Positions 51,060-60,771 of a stretch of 64,000 bases of DNA are shown here, piece by piece. A program made the translations under genes and the position numbers. Under the pieces are notes generated by a model. The model did not search any database. It saw only the letters and a list, made by a program, of their open reading frames with translations, and was not told the origin of the DNA. How positions within the stretch are numbered: position 1 is the stretch's first letter; each line of letters opens with the position of its first letter. Source of the DNA: RUG11788 sp964578175 (GTDB lineage: Bacteria > Bacillota_I > Bacilli_A > RF39 > UBA660); contig CAZOBH010000003.1 in the NCBI GenBank assembly GCA_964578175.1, positions 27,874-91,873 on the forward strand. The letters are read 5' to 3'.

Positions 51060-51365
51060 CTATAATTTAATTTGAATATCTACACCGCTAGGTATATCTA
51101 AATGAGTTAATGCATCAACAGTTTCCTTGCTTGGATTTTTGATGTCGATTAATCTCTTATGTGTACGTCTTTCGAATTGTTCACGTGAATCTTTGTACTT
51201 ATGAACAGCTCTTAAAATTGTATACTTTTGAATTTCTGTTGGAAGTGGTACTGGTCCACTTATTTCTCCTCCAGTTCTTTTAATAGTTTCAACTATTTTT
51301 TGAGCAGCATTATCAAGTACTCTGTGATCGTACGCTTTTAATTTAATACGAACTACATTTGACAT
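51060..51365 (-). CDS. rpsJ: 30S ribosomal protein uS10
   Basis: 101 aa. 'IRIKLKAYDHRVLDNAA'-type start ('VRIKLKAYDHRVLDNAAQKI') and 'GPVPLPTEIQKYTILRAVHKYKDSREQFERRTHKRLIDI' are typical. uS10 is in the head of the 30S and, with NusB, in antitermination. First gene of the S10-spc-alpha cluster, behind a 118-nt leader. Confidence 0.98.
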   Translation of the reverse strand: MSNVVRIKLKAYDHRVLDNAAQKIVETIKRTGGEISGPVPLPTEIQKYTILRAVHKYKDSREQFERRTHKRLIDIKNPSKETVDALTHLDIPSGVDIQIKL

Positions 51366-51483
51366 TTCATGTCCTCCCTTCGCCTATATCATTAGTATAG
51401 ACTTGCTCCGTGTAAAAAACCTGAATTAACTAGACAACTTTGCCTGGTGTATCAGCAACCTCACACATCTAAGCAGCCACACA
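51366..51483 (-). promoter_or_regulatory. S10-operon leader with several possible stem-loops
   Basis: The 118-nt untranslated leader holds short stems such as TTGC/GCAA (around 51432-51450) and CTATA/TATAG just before the ribosome site GGGAGGA. Long structured leaders here in other bacteria serve ribosomal-protein autoregulation. I cannot assign it to a named motif. Confidence 0.45.
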
Positions 51484-51489
51484 ATTAGA

Positions 51490-51519
51490 ATTATAACACT
51501 AAATTCCCTTTAAAATCAA
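51490..51519 (-). promoter_or_regulatory. Promoter of the S10-spc-alpha cluster
   Basis: TTGATT, an 18-nt spacer and an extended -10 TGTTATAAT on the minus strand. No equally good promoter was noticed inside the cluster, so one long transcript is likely. Confidence 0.75.
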
Positions 51520-51539
51520 GGTTTTTTTTAATTTTACAA

Positions 51540-51574
51540 AAAAAGAAAAAAAGAATAAAAATGCTTTATTCTTT
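51540..51574 (-). terminator. Terminator of the adhesin-sortase operon
   Basis: A perfect 10-bp AT-rich stem (AAAGAATAAA/TTTATTCTTT) with a 5-nt loop and a T-rich tail on the minus strand, overlapping the sortase stop. Confidence 0.75.
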
Positions 51575-52150
51575 CAAAAAAGTTAAAATTAGATATTTAT
51601 TTTTATATTTTTGACTACAAGTTATTAAAATAAGGTTATTATTTCCTTCTGTTACAAGACTATTTTTCTCTATTTTATCTATATATTCAATCTTATTTAA
51701 CTTATATAAATACTTATTTTTTTTATAATATAGTATTACTTTATCTTTTATTTTAAGCTTCGTTAAATTATTAAAATAAGAATGTTTACCTCTACCAGAA
51801 TGTGCTGCTATAAAAATATTACCATTTTGATCTGGATATTTTGATTCGTTTAATATAGTTACGTTTTTATCTACATTATTATTAATATCATTTTTCTTAT
51901 AAATTCCTTTTTTTAAATTTATTTTAGGTATTTCTATTACAATTTCATAATTAATTATTTTTTTAACCTTAACTTTTTCTTTCAATTCTTTCTTCTTATT
52001 ATTATTCTCAATAATATATTCAATACTTTCTCTTTTTGTTTTCTCTTCTTCTTTATATTTTTTAATATCAATATTATTCTTTATAAATAAGGAAATACTA
52101 ATAACAAATACTAAACTAATTATTATTCTTTTTCTCATCATAAATTGCAT
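51566..52150 (-). CDS. Sortase-like transpeptidase without the usual catalytic arginine
   Basis: 194 aa. N-terminal membrane anchor at 8-25, charged linker to about 70, then the sortase beta-barrel: 'IVIEIPKINLKKGIY', His117 in 'IFIAAHSGRGKHSYFNNLTKL' and Cys178 in 'LILITCSQ'. After the Cys the chain reads 'KYKNKYLILTFLKE' with no Arg, although family members have one there to steady the intermediate. It overlaps the thioester-adhesin gene by 35 nt, has no ribosome site, and is likely read by coupling. It probably anchors the adhesin to the wall or to other pilin subunits. Confidence 0.8.
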   Translation of the reverse strand: MQFMMRKRIIISLVFVISISLFIKNNIDIKKYKEEEKTKRESIEYIIENNNKKKELKEKVKVKKIINYEIVIEIPKINLKKGIYKKNDINNNVDKNVTILNESKYPDQNGNIFIAAHSGRGKHSYFNNLTKLKIKDKVILYYKKNKYLYKLNKIEYIDKIEKNSLVTEGNNNLILITCSQKYKNKYLILTFLKE

Positions 52151-53600
52151 ATAAAGAGAAGATTATTAATATAACAACTACGATTATATCTTTTATCTCA
52201 ATATTTTCATTAGTATCTGGTATTTTTAAATCATATAAAATATATTCTATTTCTTCATTTTTTTCTTGAGTCACATCTATTTCAAAACTCTTTACTTTAT
52301 TAAATCCTTTTGTAGTATTTACTTGCTCTACTTTGTATTTACCATATTCTAATTCAAACTCTACTATTCCTTGATTATTAGTCTCTACTTCTTTATATAT
52401 TTTTTTATTTGAATCATAAATCCTAAATTTAATATTTTTTTCATTTTTTAGAGAATTATCATCTCCATATTTTTTTATTATTTTAATCTTATTTCTTATT
52501 ATTTCATCTTCTAAAATAAGTTCAATATTTTTATTAGTCTCACTTATTTCAACTTCATATTCATTATTATCTAACTTGTAACCTATTCCCGCTATTTTTT
52601 CTTTTAACTTATATTTTCCATACTTAATTTTTTCTAAATTAGCCGTATTATGTTCATCTATTTTTAATTCTCCTACTACAGTATTATTGGAATCAATTAA
52701 TTCATAGACAGTTCCAATTAATTTTCCACTACCTTGTGGATAAATATCTTTAGTATCTTTATCTACTTTTTTAATAGTAAGAGATCCGCTTCCAACTTCA
52801 ATTGATAATTGAGTTTTAATTAAATCGTAACTTCCAATAGAAAAAACATTTTGAGAACTATCACTAACATATATAATAGGTATTTCTTTATACATATTGT
52901 CTTCTTTAATTAGATCAATAGTATACCTGCCTTCTACACTATTAGTATTAATTTCAAGTACATTATTATTTTTATTTATTTTAATATTTTTATCATTAGT
53001 TTTTAAATCATATAAATCCAATACTTTATTGTCATCATTTAATTTTATATTAGTATTTATACTTGATTTAATTTCTTTTTTTGAAAAAGAAGGAAGTACA
53101 TCATGTTCTCTTACCAATTTATTTAATTCATTTATTTCATCTTTATACTTATCAACTTTTTTTCCTTTTAAAGTATCCGTCCAGTAAAAAGTAGCCTCAG
53201 GATCAATCTCTTTCCATATTAATATTTGAGTTATTGAATACCACTTTGGATCAGTATGATTTTTATATCCATAACCATAATATGAAAGTAATTTTACTTT
53301 TTTCCATACTTTGTCAGATATCTTAGATAATTTTTCTATATTTTCATCATAACCTTTATATGTAACAGTTTTATCTAAAGTAACAAAAGGTTCAATACAA
53401 TAAACTATTTTTTTATCAGATGACCTACGTTTAAACTTAGCTTGTCTATAACTTGTTTTTCCATCCTTTACTTTTGCAAAATATACATTATCAATAGGTG
53501 TAGAGATGTAAAACTTATCACTATTTGTTGCTGCATAACATTTAAAATTTATCCCTATTATTATAGATAATATCGTAATTAACAATATTATCTTTTTCAT
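52116..53600 (-). CDS. Thioester-domain surface adhesin with CnaB-like stalk and sorting signal
   Basis: 494 aa. Signal peptide to about residue 23. An N-terminal thioester domain has Cys68 ('IVYCIEPF') and Gln125 ('ITQILIWKE'), the pair that forms the internal thioester in adhesins that bond covalently to host proteins. Two or more SpaA/CnaB-like domains follow ('SLTIKKVDKDT...GKYKLKEKIAGIGY'). The C-terminus is a sorting signal: IPDTN (460-464), hydrophobic helix, short charged tail. The sortase gene overlaps its end. AAAGGAGGG precedes ATG. Thioester and isopeptide bonds are predicted, not shown. Confidence 0.85.
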   Translation of the reverse strand: MKKIILLITILSIIIGINFKCYAATNSDKFYISTPIDNVYFAKVKDGKTSYRQAKFKRRSSDKKIVYCIEPFVTLDKTVTYKGYDENIEKLSKISDKVWKKVKLLSYYGYGYKNHTDPKWYSITQILIWKEIDPEATFYWTDTLKGKKVDKYKDEINELNKLVREHDVLPSFSKKEIKSSINTNIKLNDDNKVLDLYDLKTNDKNIKINKNNNVLEINTNSVEGRYTIDLIKEDNMYKEIPIIYVSDSSQNVFSIGSYDLIKTQLSIEVGSGSLTIKKVDKDTKDIYPQGSGKLIGTVYELIDSNNTVVGELKIDEHNTANLEKIKYGKYKLKEKIAGIGYKLDNNEYEVEISETNKNIELILEDEIIRNKIKIIKKYGDDNSLKNEKNIKFRIYDSNKKIYKEVETNNQGIVEFELEYGKYKVEQVNTTKGFNKVKSFEIDVTQEKNEEIEYILYDLKIPDTNENIEIKDIIVVVILIIFSLYAIYDEKKNNN

Positions 53601-53672
53601 TTTCCCTCCTTTATTACCATCAATAATATAATTACTAGTAAATTATTTAATTCCTACAAAAAAAGAAAAATA

Positions 53673-55706
53673 TTATTGATTATATATTATTAACTCATGT
53701 TGTGCTCTAGTACATGCTACATAATTCAAATATTTTTCTTCATTAGTATATTTATTATCTTCTTTTGTATAAACAATTACTGATTCAAATTCTAATCCCT
53801 TAGCTACATAAACAGGAATAACAACTATATCTTTACTAAATCTAACTGAATTATAATTTAGTAATGAAACATCAATATCATCTTTAATTTTCTCATAAAT
53901 ATAATTTGCTTCATCATCAGTTTTTGTAATTATTGCTACTTTATATTTTTCTTTTCTTAAATTATTAATATCTTCGATTAATTGTTCTTTAATATTATTT
54001 TCTTTCTTAATAACAACTGGAATATTATTACTTCTTCTAATAGCTGATACATAGTTAAGATCTAGAATTTTATTAGTATAATCAATTATTTCAGGAGAAG
54101 ATCTATATGTCTTTGTTAATTCTAAATATTTTGATTCATCAAATAAATCTTCTAATACTTTTAAAGATTCATATTTATAATATGGATTAATAGTTTGATT
54201 AATATCTCCAAGAATAGTAAAGTTTGCTTTCTTAAAGATATTTTTTAATATTATATATTGTATCAATGAATAATCTTGAGCTTCATCAATAACAACTTGT
54301 TTTATTTCGCCTCTATAATCAAACCCAACTAGTTTAGATTTTAAGTATGCATATAAACAAGCATCTTCATAACTTATTGTTTTACTATTTTCTATTCTTT
54401 TTATTTCATTGGTATCTAATTTAGAACCATAACTATTAGCAAAAGATTTACTCAAATAAAATGAACTATACAAATTTTTAAAATCAATTTTAATATTTAA
54501 TAATCCGTTAATTGTCTTTTTAATAGTATTTACTCTACTCTTACTTCCATCATAATAATTATCTATTACTTTTTCTATTATTAATTCTATTCTCTCATTT
54601 AATAACATTTTACTATATCTATCTTTTAATAAATTATTAAGTTCATCTTTACTAATAACTATATCTCTATCTTGATAGTCTTCTGCAAAAGAAACTTCAT
54701 CAAGAATTTCATCAACATAATTATCAATATCTTCTATCGCTTTATCACTTTGCTTATAATAGATTAATTTATCATTACTATTATTCTTTTTATAATGTCT
54801 TTCAATGAAAGAAGTAAATGGTTCTACCTCGTTATAATCTACATAACTTGCTAAAAAATCATTGAATGTTGTTTGAATCGCATTTTCTTCACCCAACTCT
54901 GGAAGCACGTTTGATATATACTCAGAAAAAATTTGGTTAGGAGAAAAAATTAAAATATTATTTGATGAAAGATTCTTGATTTTATATAACAAGAATGCAA
55001 TTCTATGTAATGCAACAGAAGTTTTTCCTGATCCAGCAATTCCTTGTACTATTAAATGTTTATGTTCAATATCTCTAATAATATTATTTTGTTCTTTTTG
55101 AATAGTGTTAACTATATTCTTCATCGTGTCGCCTTGTGAATCTGACAAAACTTCTTGTAATAGTTCATCGTCTATATTTAAGTTATTATCAAAAACTCTT
55201 ACTATCTCACCATTCTTAATATTAAATTGTCTTTTTTGGAGTATTTCTCCTTTAACTACTCCTCCAGGTGATGTGTACTCAGCTGGTCCTTGTTCATAAT
55301 CATAATACATTGTACAAATTGGACTTCTCCAATCATTTACTAAATACACGTCATTTTCTTCATCTTCAACATGTGTAATACCAAGATATATTTTATTTTG
55401 AACATCGTTTTGTTTAAAAATCATTGCTCCAAAATAAGGACTATCTTGAACCCTATATAATTTTGTTAAATATTTTGCTTTATTTTGCATTAATGCTATT
55501 TCTGTATCATTTTGACTTATTATACTTTTCATTTCAGTTGAGTCCATATCTGCTTTACTATCCCATATGAACTTCTGAAATTCTTTTACTTTATCTTCTC
55601 GCTCATATAATTCTTGACCTAATTCTGATATTTTTTCTCGGATGACATCAATTGTAATACCTAAGTAGATTTTTTCTTGATTTAACTCTTTCTCAGTTAT
55701 TTTCAT
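53673..55706 (-). CDS. helD: RNA polymerase recycling helicase HelD
   Basis: 677 aa, somewhat shorter than Bacillus HelD (about 770). The N-terminal coiled-coil region (1-75) that enters the polymerase secondary channel is present, then 'IYLGITHV' and 'VNDWRSPICTMYYDYEQGPAEY' typical of HelD. Superfamily-1 motifs: Walker A 'GIAGSGKTSVALHR' at about 222, motif II 'VIDEAQDYS', motif III 'ILGDINQTI', motif IV-VI 'LTKTYRSS' and 'VACTRAQHEL'. It removes stalled RNA polymerase from DNA. It lies between the two surface-protein genes but with its own start, apparently unrelated in function. Confidence 0.9.
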   Translation of the reverse strand: MKITEKELNQEKIYLGITIDVIREKISELGQELYEREDKVKEFQKFIWDSKADMDSTEMKSIISQNDTEIALMQNKAKYLTKLYRVQDSPYFGAMIFKQNDVQNKIYLGITHVEDEENDVYLVNDWRSPICTMYYDYEQGPAEYTSPGGVVKGEILQKRQFNIKNGEIVRVFDNNLNIDDELLQEVLSDSQGDTMKNIVNTIQKEQNNIIRDIEHKHLIVQGIAGSGKTSVALHRIAFLLYKIKNLSSNNILIFSPNQIFSEYISNVLPELGEENAIQTTFNDFLASYVDYNEVEPFTSFIERHYKKNNSNDKLIYYKQSDKAIEDIDNYVDEILDEVSFAEDYQDRDIVISKDELNNLLKDRYSKMLLNERIELIIEKVIDNYYDGSKSRVNTIKKTINGLLNIKIDFKNLYSSFYLSKSFANSYGSKLDTNEIKRIENSKTISYEDACLYAYLKSKLVGFDYRGEIKQVVIDEAQDYSLIQYIILKNIFKKANFTILGDINQTINPYYKYESLKVLEDLFDESKYLELTKTYRSSPEIIDYTNKILDLNYVSAIRRSNNIPVVIKKENNIKEQLIEDINNLRKEKYKVAIITKTDDEANYIYEKIKDDIDVSLLNYNSVRFSKDIVVIPVYVAKGLEFESVIVYTKEDNKYTNEEKYLNYVACTRAQHELIIYNQ

Positions 55707-55813
55707 TTTATCCTCCTCAAAATAAAAAGAACCAATTATTTATTGATTCATATAACTCAAGTTGTAAACATAATATGAAAGATACACCATTTTTATTTTA
55801 TTGTCAACTATAT

Positions 55814-55843
55814 AAAAAAACGAGATTTAATTAATCTCGTTTT
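55814..55843 (-). terminator. Terminator of the cysteine-repeat surface protein gene
   Basis: A 10-bp stem (AAACGAGATT/AATCTCGTTT) with a 5-nt loop and a T run on the minus strand at the end of the gene. Confidence 0.85.
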
Positions 55844-55845
55844 TA

Positions 55846-57488
55846 TTATTTATTAAATTTATTATTATAAAGAATCAATCCACTACCAGATCCTACTAGA
55901 ACTAATCCTAACATAGCAGCTAGTGTATATCCTGTAGATGATAATCCTGTATCAGGAACTTTAACACATTGTTCTTTATAAACTTCTGCAGATACTTCTA
56001 TACCATCTACTCCATAATATTTATCTCCAACTTTTTTACAAATGTTTGTTGTACATTCTTGTTGGAATACTAATTGACTAACTTCTTCTCCGTTTTTTCC
56101 ATAATATGTATCGTCAATCATTTCACATATATGTTTGAAACATACTTTATTGTAATTTTCTTCAGTTGTTTCATTTCCTTCTTTGTCGTAGTATTTATCT
56201 CCTACTTTTTTACAAATGTTAGTAGTACATTGTTGTTGATATTCTACTTCACTAACTTCTTCTCCGTCTTTTCCATAATGTGTATCATCAATTATTTCAC
56301 ATATATGTTTGAAACATACTTTATTATAATTTGCTTCAGTTGTTTCATTTCCTTCTTTGTCGTAGTATTTATCTCCTACTTTTTCACATACATGTTTGAA
56401 ACAATCTTGTTTATATTTTGTTTCAGTAACTTCTNNNNNNNNNNNNNNNNNNNNNNNNNNNNNNNNNNNNNNNNNNNNNNNNNNNNNNNNNNNNNNNNNN
56501 NNNNNNNNNNNNNNNNNNNNNNNNNNNNNNNNNNTCCATCTTTTCCGTAGTATTTATCTCCTACTTTTTCACATACGTGTTTGAAACATTCTTGTTTATA
56601 TTTTGTTTCAGTTACTACTGATCCATCTCTTCCATAATATTTACCATTAAACTTTTCACAAACTCTTTTAATAGGTGTAACAGTTAAAGTAGTAGTTGCA
56701 GTTACAACTTTACTTTCAGGATAAAGAACTACTATATCTTGTAGATTTGAATTACCAGTTGTATATCTCTTTAATACTTTATAAGTTCCTGTTGCACTAT
56801 ATTTAACAGTTATTTTTCCACTAGCTGTAACATTTTCAGCTGGAACTGAAATACGGAATTTTTCTCCACTTTTTAAAGTAGAAACTACTTTTCCATTAGC
56901 ATCAAGAATTTTAACACCTTTTACTCCAGATGCTGCAACTGTATATTTTGTTGCTCCTGTTAATTTAGCATATAAATATCCAGATACATATGATTTCTTA
57001 TCACTAGTAATACTTAATTTACCAGTTTTTGCAGAAACAGTAATTGATGGCTTTGTAACTGAATAGTTACTATGACTTTTTGCTTCATTAGCATAACTAA
57101 TGGCATTCTTATAATAACTTGATCCTGTTTGATTCTTTACTGCTGCAGGTAAAAAGTTATCTTTATACTTCCAAATACCATATTGAACTGAGAAATATCC
57201 TAAAGTTGAACTTTGTGATTTAGTATTCATTAAGTAAAGAATACCACCATTATTATAATCCCCTTTTAAAGTATAAGTTGTTCCACTTGGAGCACCAACT
57301 TTATCAGGTGTAATACAGAATCCGTAATGTCCATCAGCAGTTACGAATTTTGCTTCTTTTCTACCACTAACAGTAGAAACTAATGTTTTTGTTACTTTAA
57401 CTGTCTTTGGTGCTGCATTAACAGCTGGTACAAATCCAATTGCCATAACAATTAAAATAGCAAATAAATATTTTAAAACCTTTTTCAT
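55846..57488 (-). CDS. Thioester-domain surface protein with cysteine-rich repeats, interrupted by an assembly gap
   Basis: Start ATG at 57488, set by AGGGGGATTAGT; a longer frame (57545) is unsupported. Signal peptide to about 25. A thioester domain has Cys58 ('HYGFCITP') and Gln102 ('FSVQYGIWKY'), then Ig-like beta-sandwich sequence to about 270. From there, units of about 29 residues, each with two Cys (C-x6-YYG-x2-G...Y-x3-C), run to the end (at least seven visible). The C-terminus is a sorting signal VPDTG, hydrophobic segment, 'NNKFNK'. A run of 100 N (56435-56534) lies in the repeats and the flanking frames differ by two, so the true gap length is not 100. The two halves are surely one gene. 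Confidence 0.88.
55966..56660 (-). repeat. Tandem ~29-codon cysteine repeats in the surface protein
   Basis: Two repeat types alternate in the 3' part: a 'CEKVGDKYYG' or 'CKKVGDKYYD' type and a 'CEIIDDTHYG' or 'CEMIDDTYYG' type, near-identical at DNA level (a roughly 174-base double unit). The spread ends at the last Cys before VPDTG. The copy number is unknown because of the assembly gap. Confidence 0.85.
56435..56534. other. 100-base assembly gap (N run)
   Basis: Exactly 100 N inside a repetitive coding region, the typical placeholder length used in scaffolds. Frame analysis of the two flanks shows the real length differs from 100 modulo 3. Confidence 0.95.
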
Positions 57489-57512
57489 ACTAATCCCCCT
57501 AAAACGTTTTGT

Positions 57513-57541
57513 ATTATAACACAAGTTATAAAAAAAGTCAA
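57513..57541 (-). promoter_or_regulatory. Promoter of the cysteine-repeat surface protein
   Basis: TTGACT, a 17-nt spacer and extended -10 TGTTATAAT, lying directly after the rnr stop codon. No terminator separates rnr from this gene. Confidence 0.75.
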
Positions 57542-57545
57542 ACAA

Positions 57546-59750
57546 TCAAGATTTTATTAGCTGACGACCTTTAGTATTTAGTTTATCCATTTCTTCTTGA
57601 CTAACAATTCTTTTAGCTCTAAATTTTATTTCACTATGTCCTTTATCTGCTTCCAACATTTCTACTTCAACATAGTCACCTAAATTATATAGATTTCTAC
57701 CTTTACTAATATTCATATAAGTACTACTATATCTAACTTTTCCATCACCCTCGATATCTCTATTACAAACAACACCTTCTATACAATCATTTATTAGTAT
57801 TTGCATACCATTTCTATCTGTTCCTATTATTTGTGCTATATAACTATTTCCAATTCTTTCACCCATATAATCAACTAAAGCAAGTTTTAACCCTTCTTTT
57901 TCAGCAGACTCTGATTCATATTCTCTAGCTGTCGCTTGTTCAGCATCTATTCTTACTAAATTAGCTAGATTATCAACAAAGTCTTTATCATTTAATTTTT
58001 CTTTATGATCTATGTACAAATCAATTAAACTATGTACTACCAAATCTGAAAATCTTCTAATTGGAGAAGTAAAATGAGTATAATATAGCAATCCTAAACC
58101 AAAATGGCCATCGTTATTATCAGAATATACTGCTTTTTTCATTGCTCTTAATATCAAAAAAGAAATTGGTTTATACTCTTTTCTATCTCTAATAGATTCT
58201 AAAAACTCTTCTATTTTTTTACCTGTTATTTCTCTTGGCGTCCTTATGCTAGGTATTAAGTTTTTAACTATATCAAATACATTAAATACTCTTATATCAT
58301 CAGGTTCTTTATGACATCTATAAATAAATGGTAGTTGATGAAACTTTTTAGCCACTTGTTCATTGGCAGCAACCATAAAATTTTCAATTAATGATTCTGC
58401 AGTTCTTTGATAATTTGGTTTAATTTCAACTAGCCTACCAAATTCATCTGTTTTTGTTTTAACATCATTAGATCCTATATTTATCTTTCCTCTTTTTATA
58501 CTTTTCTTTTCTAATATACTAGCAAGTTCAGCCATTTCTATAAGTATATCTTTATAATCTTCATATCCTTCTGGAACAATTCCGTCTTCAAGAATCGAAT
58601 TAACGTCATCATAATTCATTTTCTTTCTTGATCTAATTACACTTCTATATACTTCCGAATTAATAACTCTTCCGTTTTCATCAAACTCTATTTCACAAGT
58701 TTTTGTAAGTCTATCTTTTCCTGGATTCAAAGAACAAATTCCATTTGATAATTTATGAGGCAACATTGCTACTACTTTATCTAATATATAAAGTGATGTA
58801 CCCCTTCTTCTAGCTTCGTTAAATAATGGAGAATTTGGTTTAACATAATGTGATACATCCGCAATATGAACACGAAGAATTTTATGTCCATTATCTAATA
58901 GTTCTATCTCTACAGCATCGTCCATATCTTTAGTATCTTTTCCATCAATTGTAAAAGTAATATGGCTTCTTAAATCACGCCTTCCAACCATCTCTTCTTC
59001 CGTTACTTCATTAGGAATAGACTTTAGTTCTTCTTCAACATCTTCTGGATAAGTTGAATAAAAACCATGTTTTATAGCAACAGTTTTTATTTGTTGATCA
59101 GGATCATCTCTATGTCCTTCTTTTCTAAGAACAGTACCTTCGTGTACAGGTTCTAATTCTTCTGGGGTATATTTTCCTTTTTTTATTTTTCTTTGAGAAA
59201 CTTTTTTAAATACTTTATCCGATTCTTTTAATTTAACTATTATTCTATCTCCATCAACAAAATCATCTAATTCTTCAGGAGAAACATTAACTTTTATAGT
59301 TTCATTAGATGATATTGGTTTAAGATATTTAACTCCATCTTCTTCTATAACTTCACAAGTAATCAAATCTTGGGTACGACTTAAAATTTTGGCAACATAT
59401 CGTTGATCTTTACTTCCTTTTATTAATACTCTATCTCCAGAAAGAGCACCATTTAAACCTTCTCTTTTTATAGTTACACCAGAACCAATAAGAGATGCTT
59501 TTCCTCTCATATTAATTGATATAGTACCAACTATAGGTCCTGTTGTTTCAGGTAAAGCTTGATATAATCCTCTTTTACCAACTACAACTCTATTTTCATT
59601 TATTAATTCATTTAATGCATCGCAAAGAAGTTCTTCTTCTCTTTCATCTTTAATGTCAAAAAGAACAGTTAGTTTTTTTAAAGACACTGCTCTTGTTTGT
59701 CTAATTAAATAATTATATAAAGATTCTTTTAACTTATCTTGATCAACCAT
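57546..59750 (-). CDS. rnr: Ribonuclease R
   Basis: 734 aa from ATG at 59750 (GGGGGTAATT upstream); the frame opens at 59762 with no better start. RNase R degrades structured RNA 3'-5'. An N-terminal winged helix (1-70), cold-shock domains, and the RNB domain with catalytic acidic motif 'TIDGKDTKDMDDAVEIE' at about 265-285 and 'YTHFTSPIRRFSDLVVHSLI' are present. S1 domain 'YIAQIIGTDRNGMQILINDCIEGVV' near the C-terminus, then a short basic tail. The lysine-rich tail of model RNase R is missing. It follows tsaD by 16 nt. Confidence 0.95.
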   Translation of the reverse strand: MVDQDKLKESLYNYLIRQTRAVSLKKLTVLFDIKDEREEELLCDALNELINENRVVVGKRGLYQALPETTGPIVGTISINMRGKASLIGSGVTIKREGLNGALSGDRVLIKGSKDQRYVAKILSRTQDLITCEVIEEDGVKYLKPISSNETIKVNVSPEELDDFVDGDRIIVKLKESDKVFKKVSQRKIKKGKYTPEELEPVHEGTVLRKEGHRDDPDQQIKTVAIKHGFYSTYPEDVEEELKSIPNEVTEEEMVGRRDLRSHITFTIDGKDTKDMDDAVEIELLDNGHKILRVHIADVSHYVKPNSPLFNEARRRGTSLYILDKVVAMLPHKLSNGICSLNPGKDRLTKTCEIEFDENGRVINSEVYRSVIRSRKKMNYDDVNSILEDGIVPEGYEDYKDILIEMAELASILEKKSIKRGKINIGSNDVKTKTDEFGRLVEIKPNYQRTAESLIENFMVAANEQVAKKFHQLPFIYRCHKEPDDIRVFNVFDIVKNLIPSIRTPREITGKKIEEFLESIRDRKEYKPISFLILRAMKKAVYSDNNDGHFGLGLLYYTHFTSPIRRFSDLVVHSLIDLYIDHKEKLNDKDFVDNLANLVRIDAEQATAREYESESAEKEGLKLALVDYMGERIGNSYIAQIIGTDRNGMQILINDCIEGVVCNRDIEGDGKVRYSSTYMNISKGRNLYNLGDYVEVEMLEADKGHSEIKFRAKRIVSQEEMDKLNTKGRQLIKS

Positions 59751-59766
59751 AATTACCCCCATAATT

Positions 59767-60771
59767 TTAGATTAATTCATCATTTGATTTTGCATTAACT
59801 ATTAAATCTGAAAATCTATTATTTTGATAATAATAATATCCAGCTGCCGCAATCATTGCTCCATTATCTGTACAGTATTTTATATCAGGGAATGAATAAT
59901 CAACTCCTTTTTCTTCACATAACTTTGATAATGTGTCTCTAATAGCTTTATTAGCTGCAACTCCTCCAGCTGTAACAAAATACTTGACTCCTTTTTCTTC
60001 AATTGCTTTTTTTACTTTTGTTTCAAATATCTTAGTAACAACAGATTGAAATGATGCTGCTAAATTTTCTTTATTTATTTCATTACCTTTTTGTTTTTCA
60101 TTATGTGCTAAATTAATAACTGCACTCTTTAGTCCACTAAAACTAAAATTATATGTATTATCATTTAATGGTAATGGTAATTGATATTCTTCTTTTCCAA
60201 CTAATGCTAATCTATCAATTGATGGACCACCGGGATATGGAATTCCAACTACCCTTGCAACTTTATCATAGCATTCACCAACTGCATCATCTAAAGTACT
60301 ACCTAATATTTCAAAATTTAAATGATCCTTCATATAAACAAGTTCTGTATGTCCTCCACTTATTACTAAACATAATAATGGAAATTTCATAGGTTTAACT
60401 AAATTATTTGCATATATATGTCCAGCTATATGATGAACAGGAATTAATGGTTTATTATAGATGAAACTCAATGTTTTAGCAGCTTCTAGCCCAATCAATA
60501 GAGAACCTATAAGTCCTGGTCCATAAGTAACTGCTATAGCTGTAATATCATCCATTTTCATATTAGCTTTTGTTAAGCACTCTTCAATTACCATAGTTAT
60601 ATTTTTTACATGTTCTCTACTTGCAATCTCAGGTACTACTCCACCATAGTTTTTATGTATATCTATTTGACTTGATATAACAGTTGCAATTTCTACTTCA
60701 CCATTCTTAACAATTGAACAACTTGTTTCATCACAACTACTTTCTATTCCTAATATATAAACATCTTTCAT
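59767..60771 (-). CDS. tsaD: tRNA N6-adenosine threonylcarbamoyltransferase
   Basis: 334 aa. With TsaB and TsaE (and TsaC elsewhere) it puts threonylcarbamoyl on A37 of ANN-decoding tRNAs. 'ILGIESSCDETSCSIV' and metal ligands His114 and His118 in 'PVHHIAGHIYAN' are present, and Asp in the last 'YCTDNGAMIA'. ATG overlaps the rimI stop by one base. Confidence 0.97.
   Translation of the reverse strand: MKDVYILGIESSCDETSCSIVKNGEVEIATVISSQIDIHKNYGGVVPEIASREHVKNITMVIEECLTKANMKMDDITAIAVTYGPGLIGSLLIGLEAAKTLSFIYNKPLIPVHHIAGHIYANNLVKPMKFPLLCLVISGGHTELVYMKDHLNFEILGSTLDDAVGECYDKVARVVGIPYPGGPSIDRLALVGKEEYQLPLPLNDNTYNFSFSGLKSAVINLAHNEKQKGNEINKENLAASFQSVVTKIFETKVKKAIEEKGVKYFVTAGGVAANKAIRDTLSKLCEEKGVDYSFPDIKYCTDNGAMIAAAGYYYYQNNRFSDLIVNAKSNDELI

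Noticed and set aside
55966..56434. Regular repeats that might suggest a CRISPR array
   Set aside because: Repeats are contiguous, about 87 or 174 bases long, keep an open frame and encode Cys motifs; there are no unique spacers and no cas genes.
56376..57545. Apparent C-terminus of the surface protein after the N run ('KLLKQNINKIV...')
   Set aside because: It arises from reading through the 100-N placeholder in the wrong frame; in the correct frame the repeats continue to the sorting signal.
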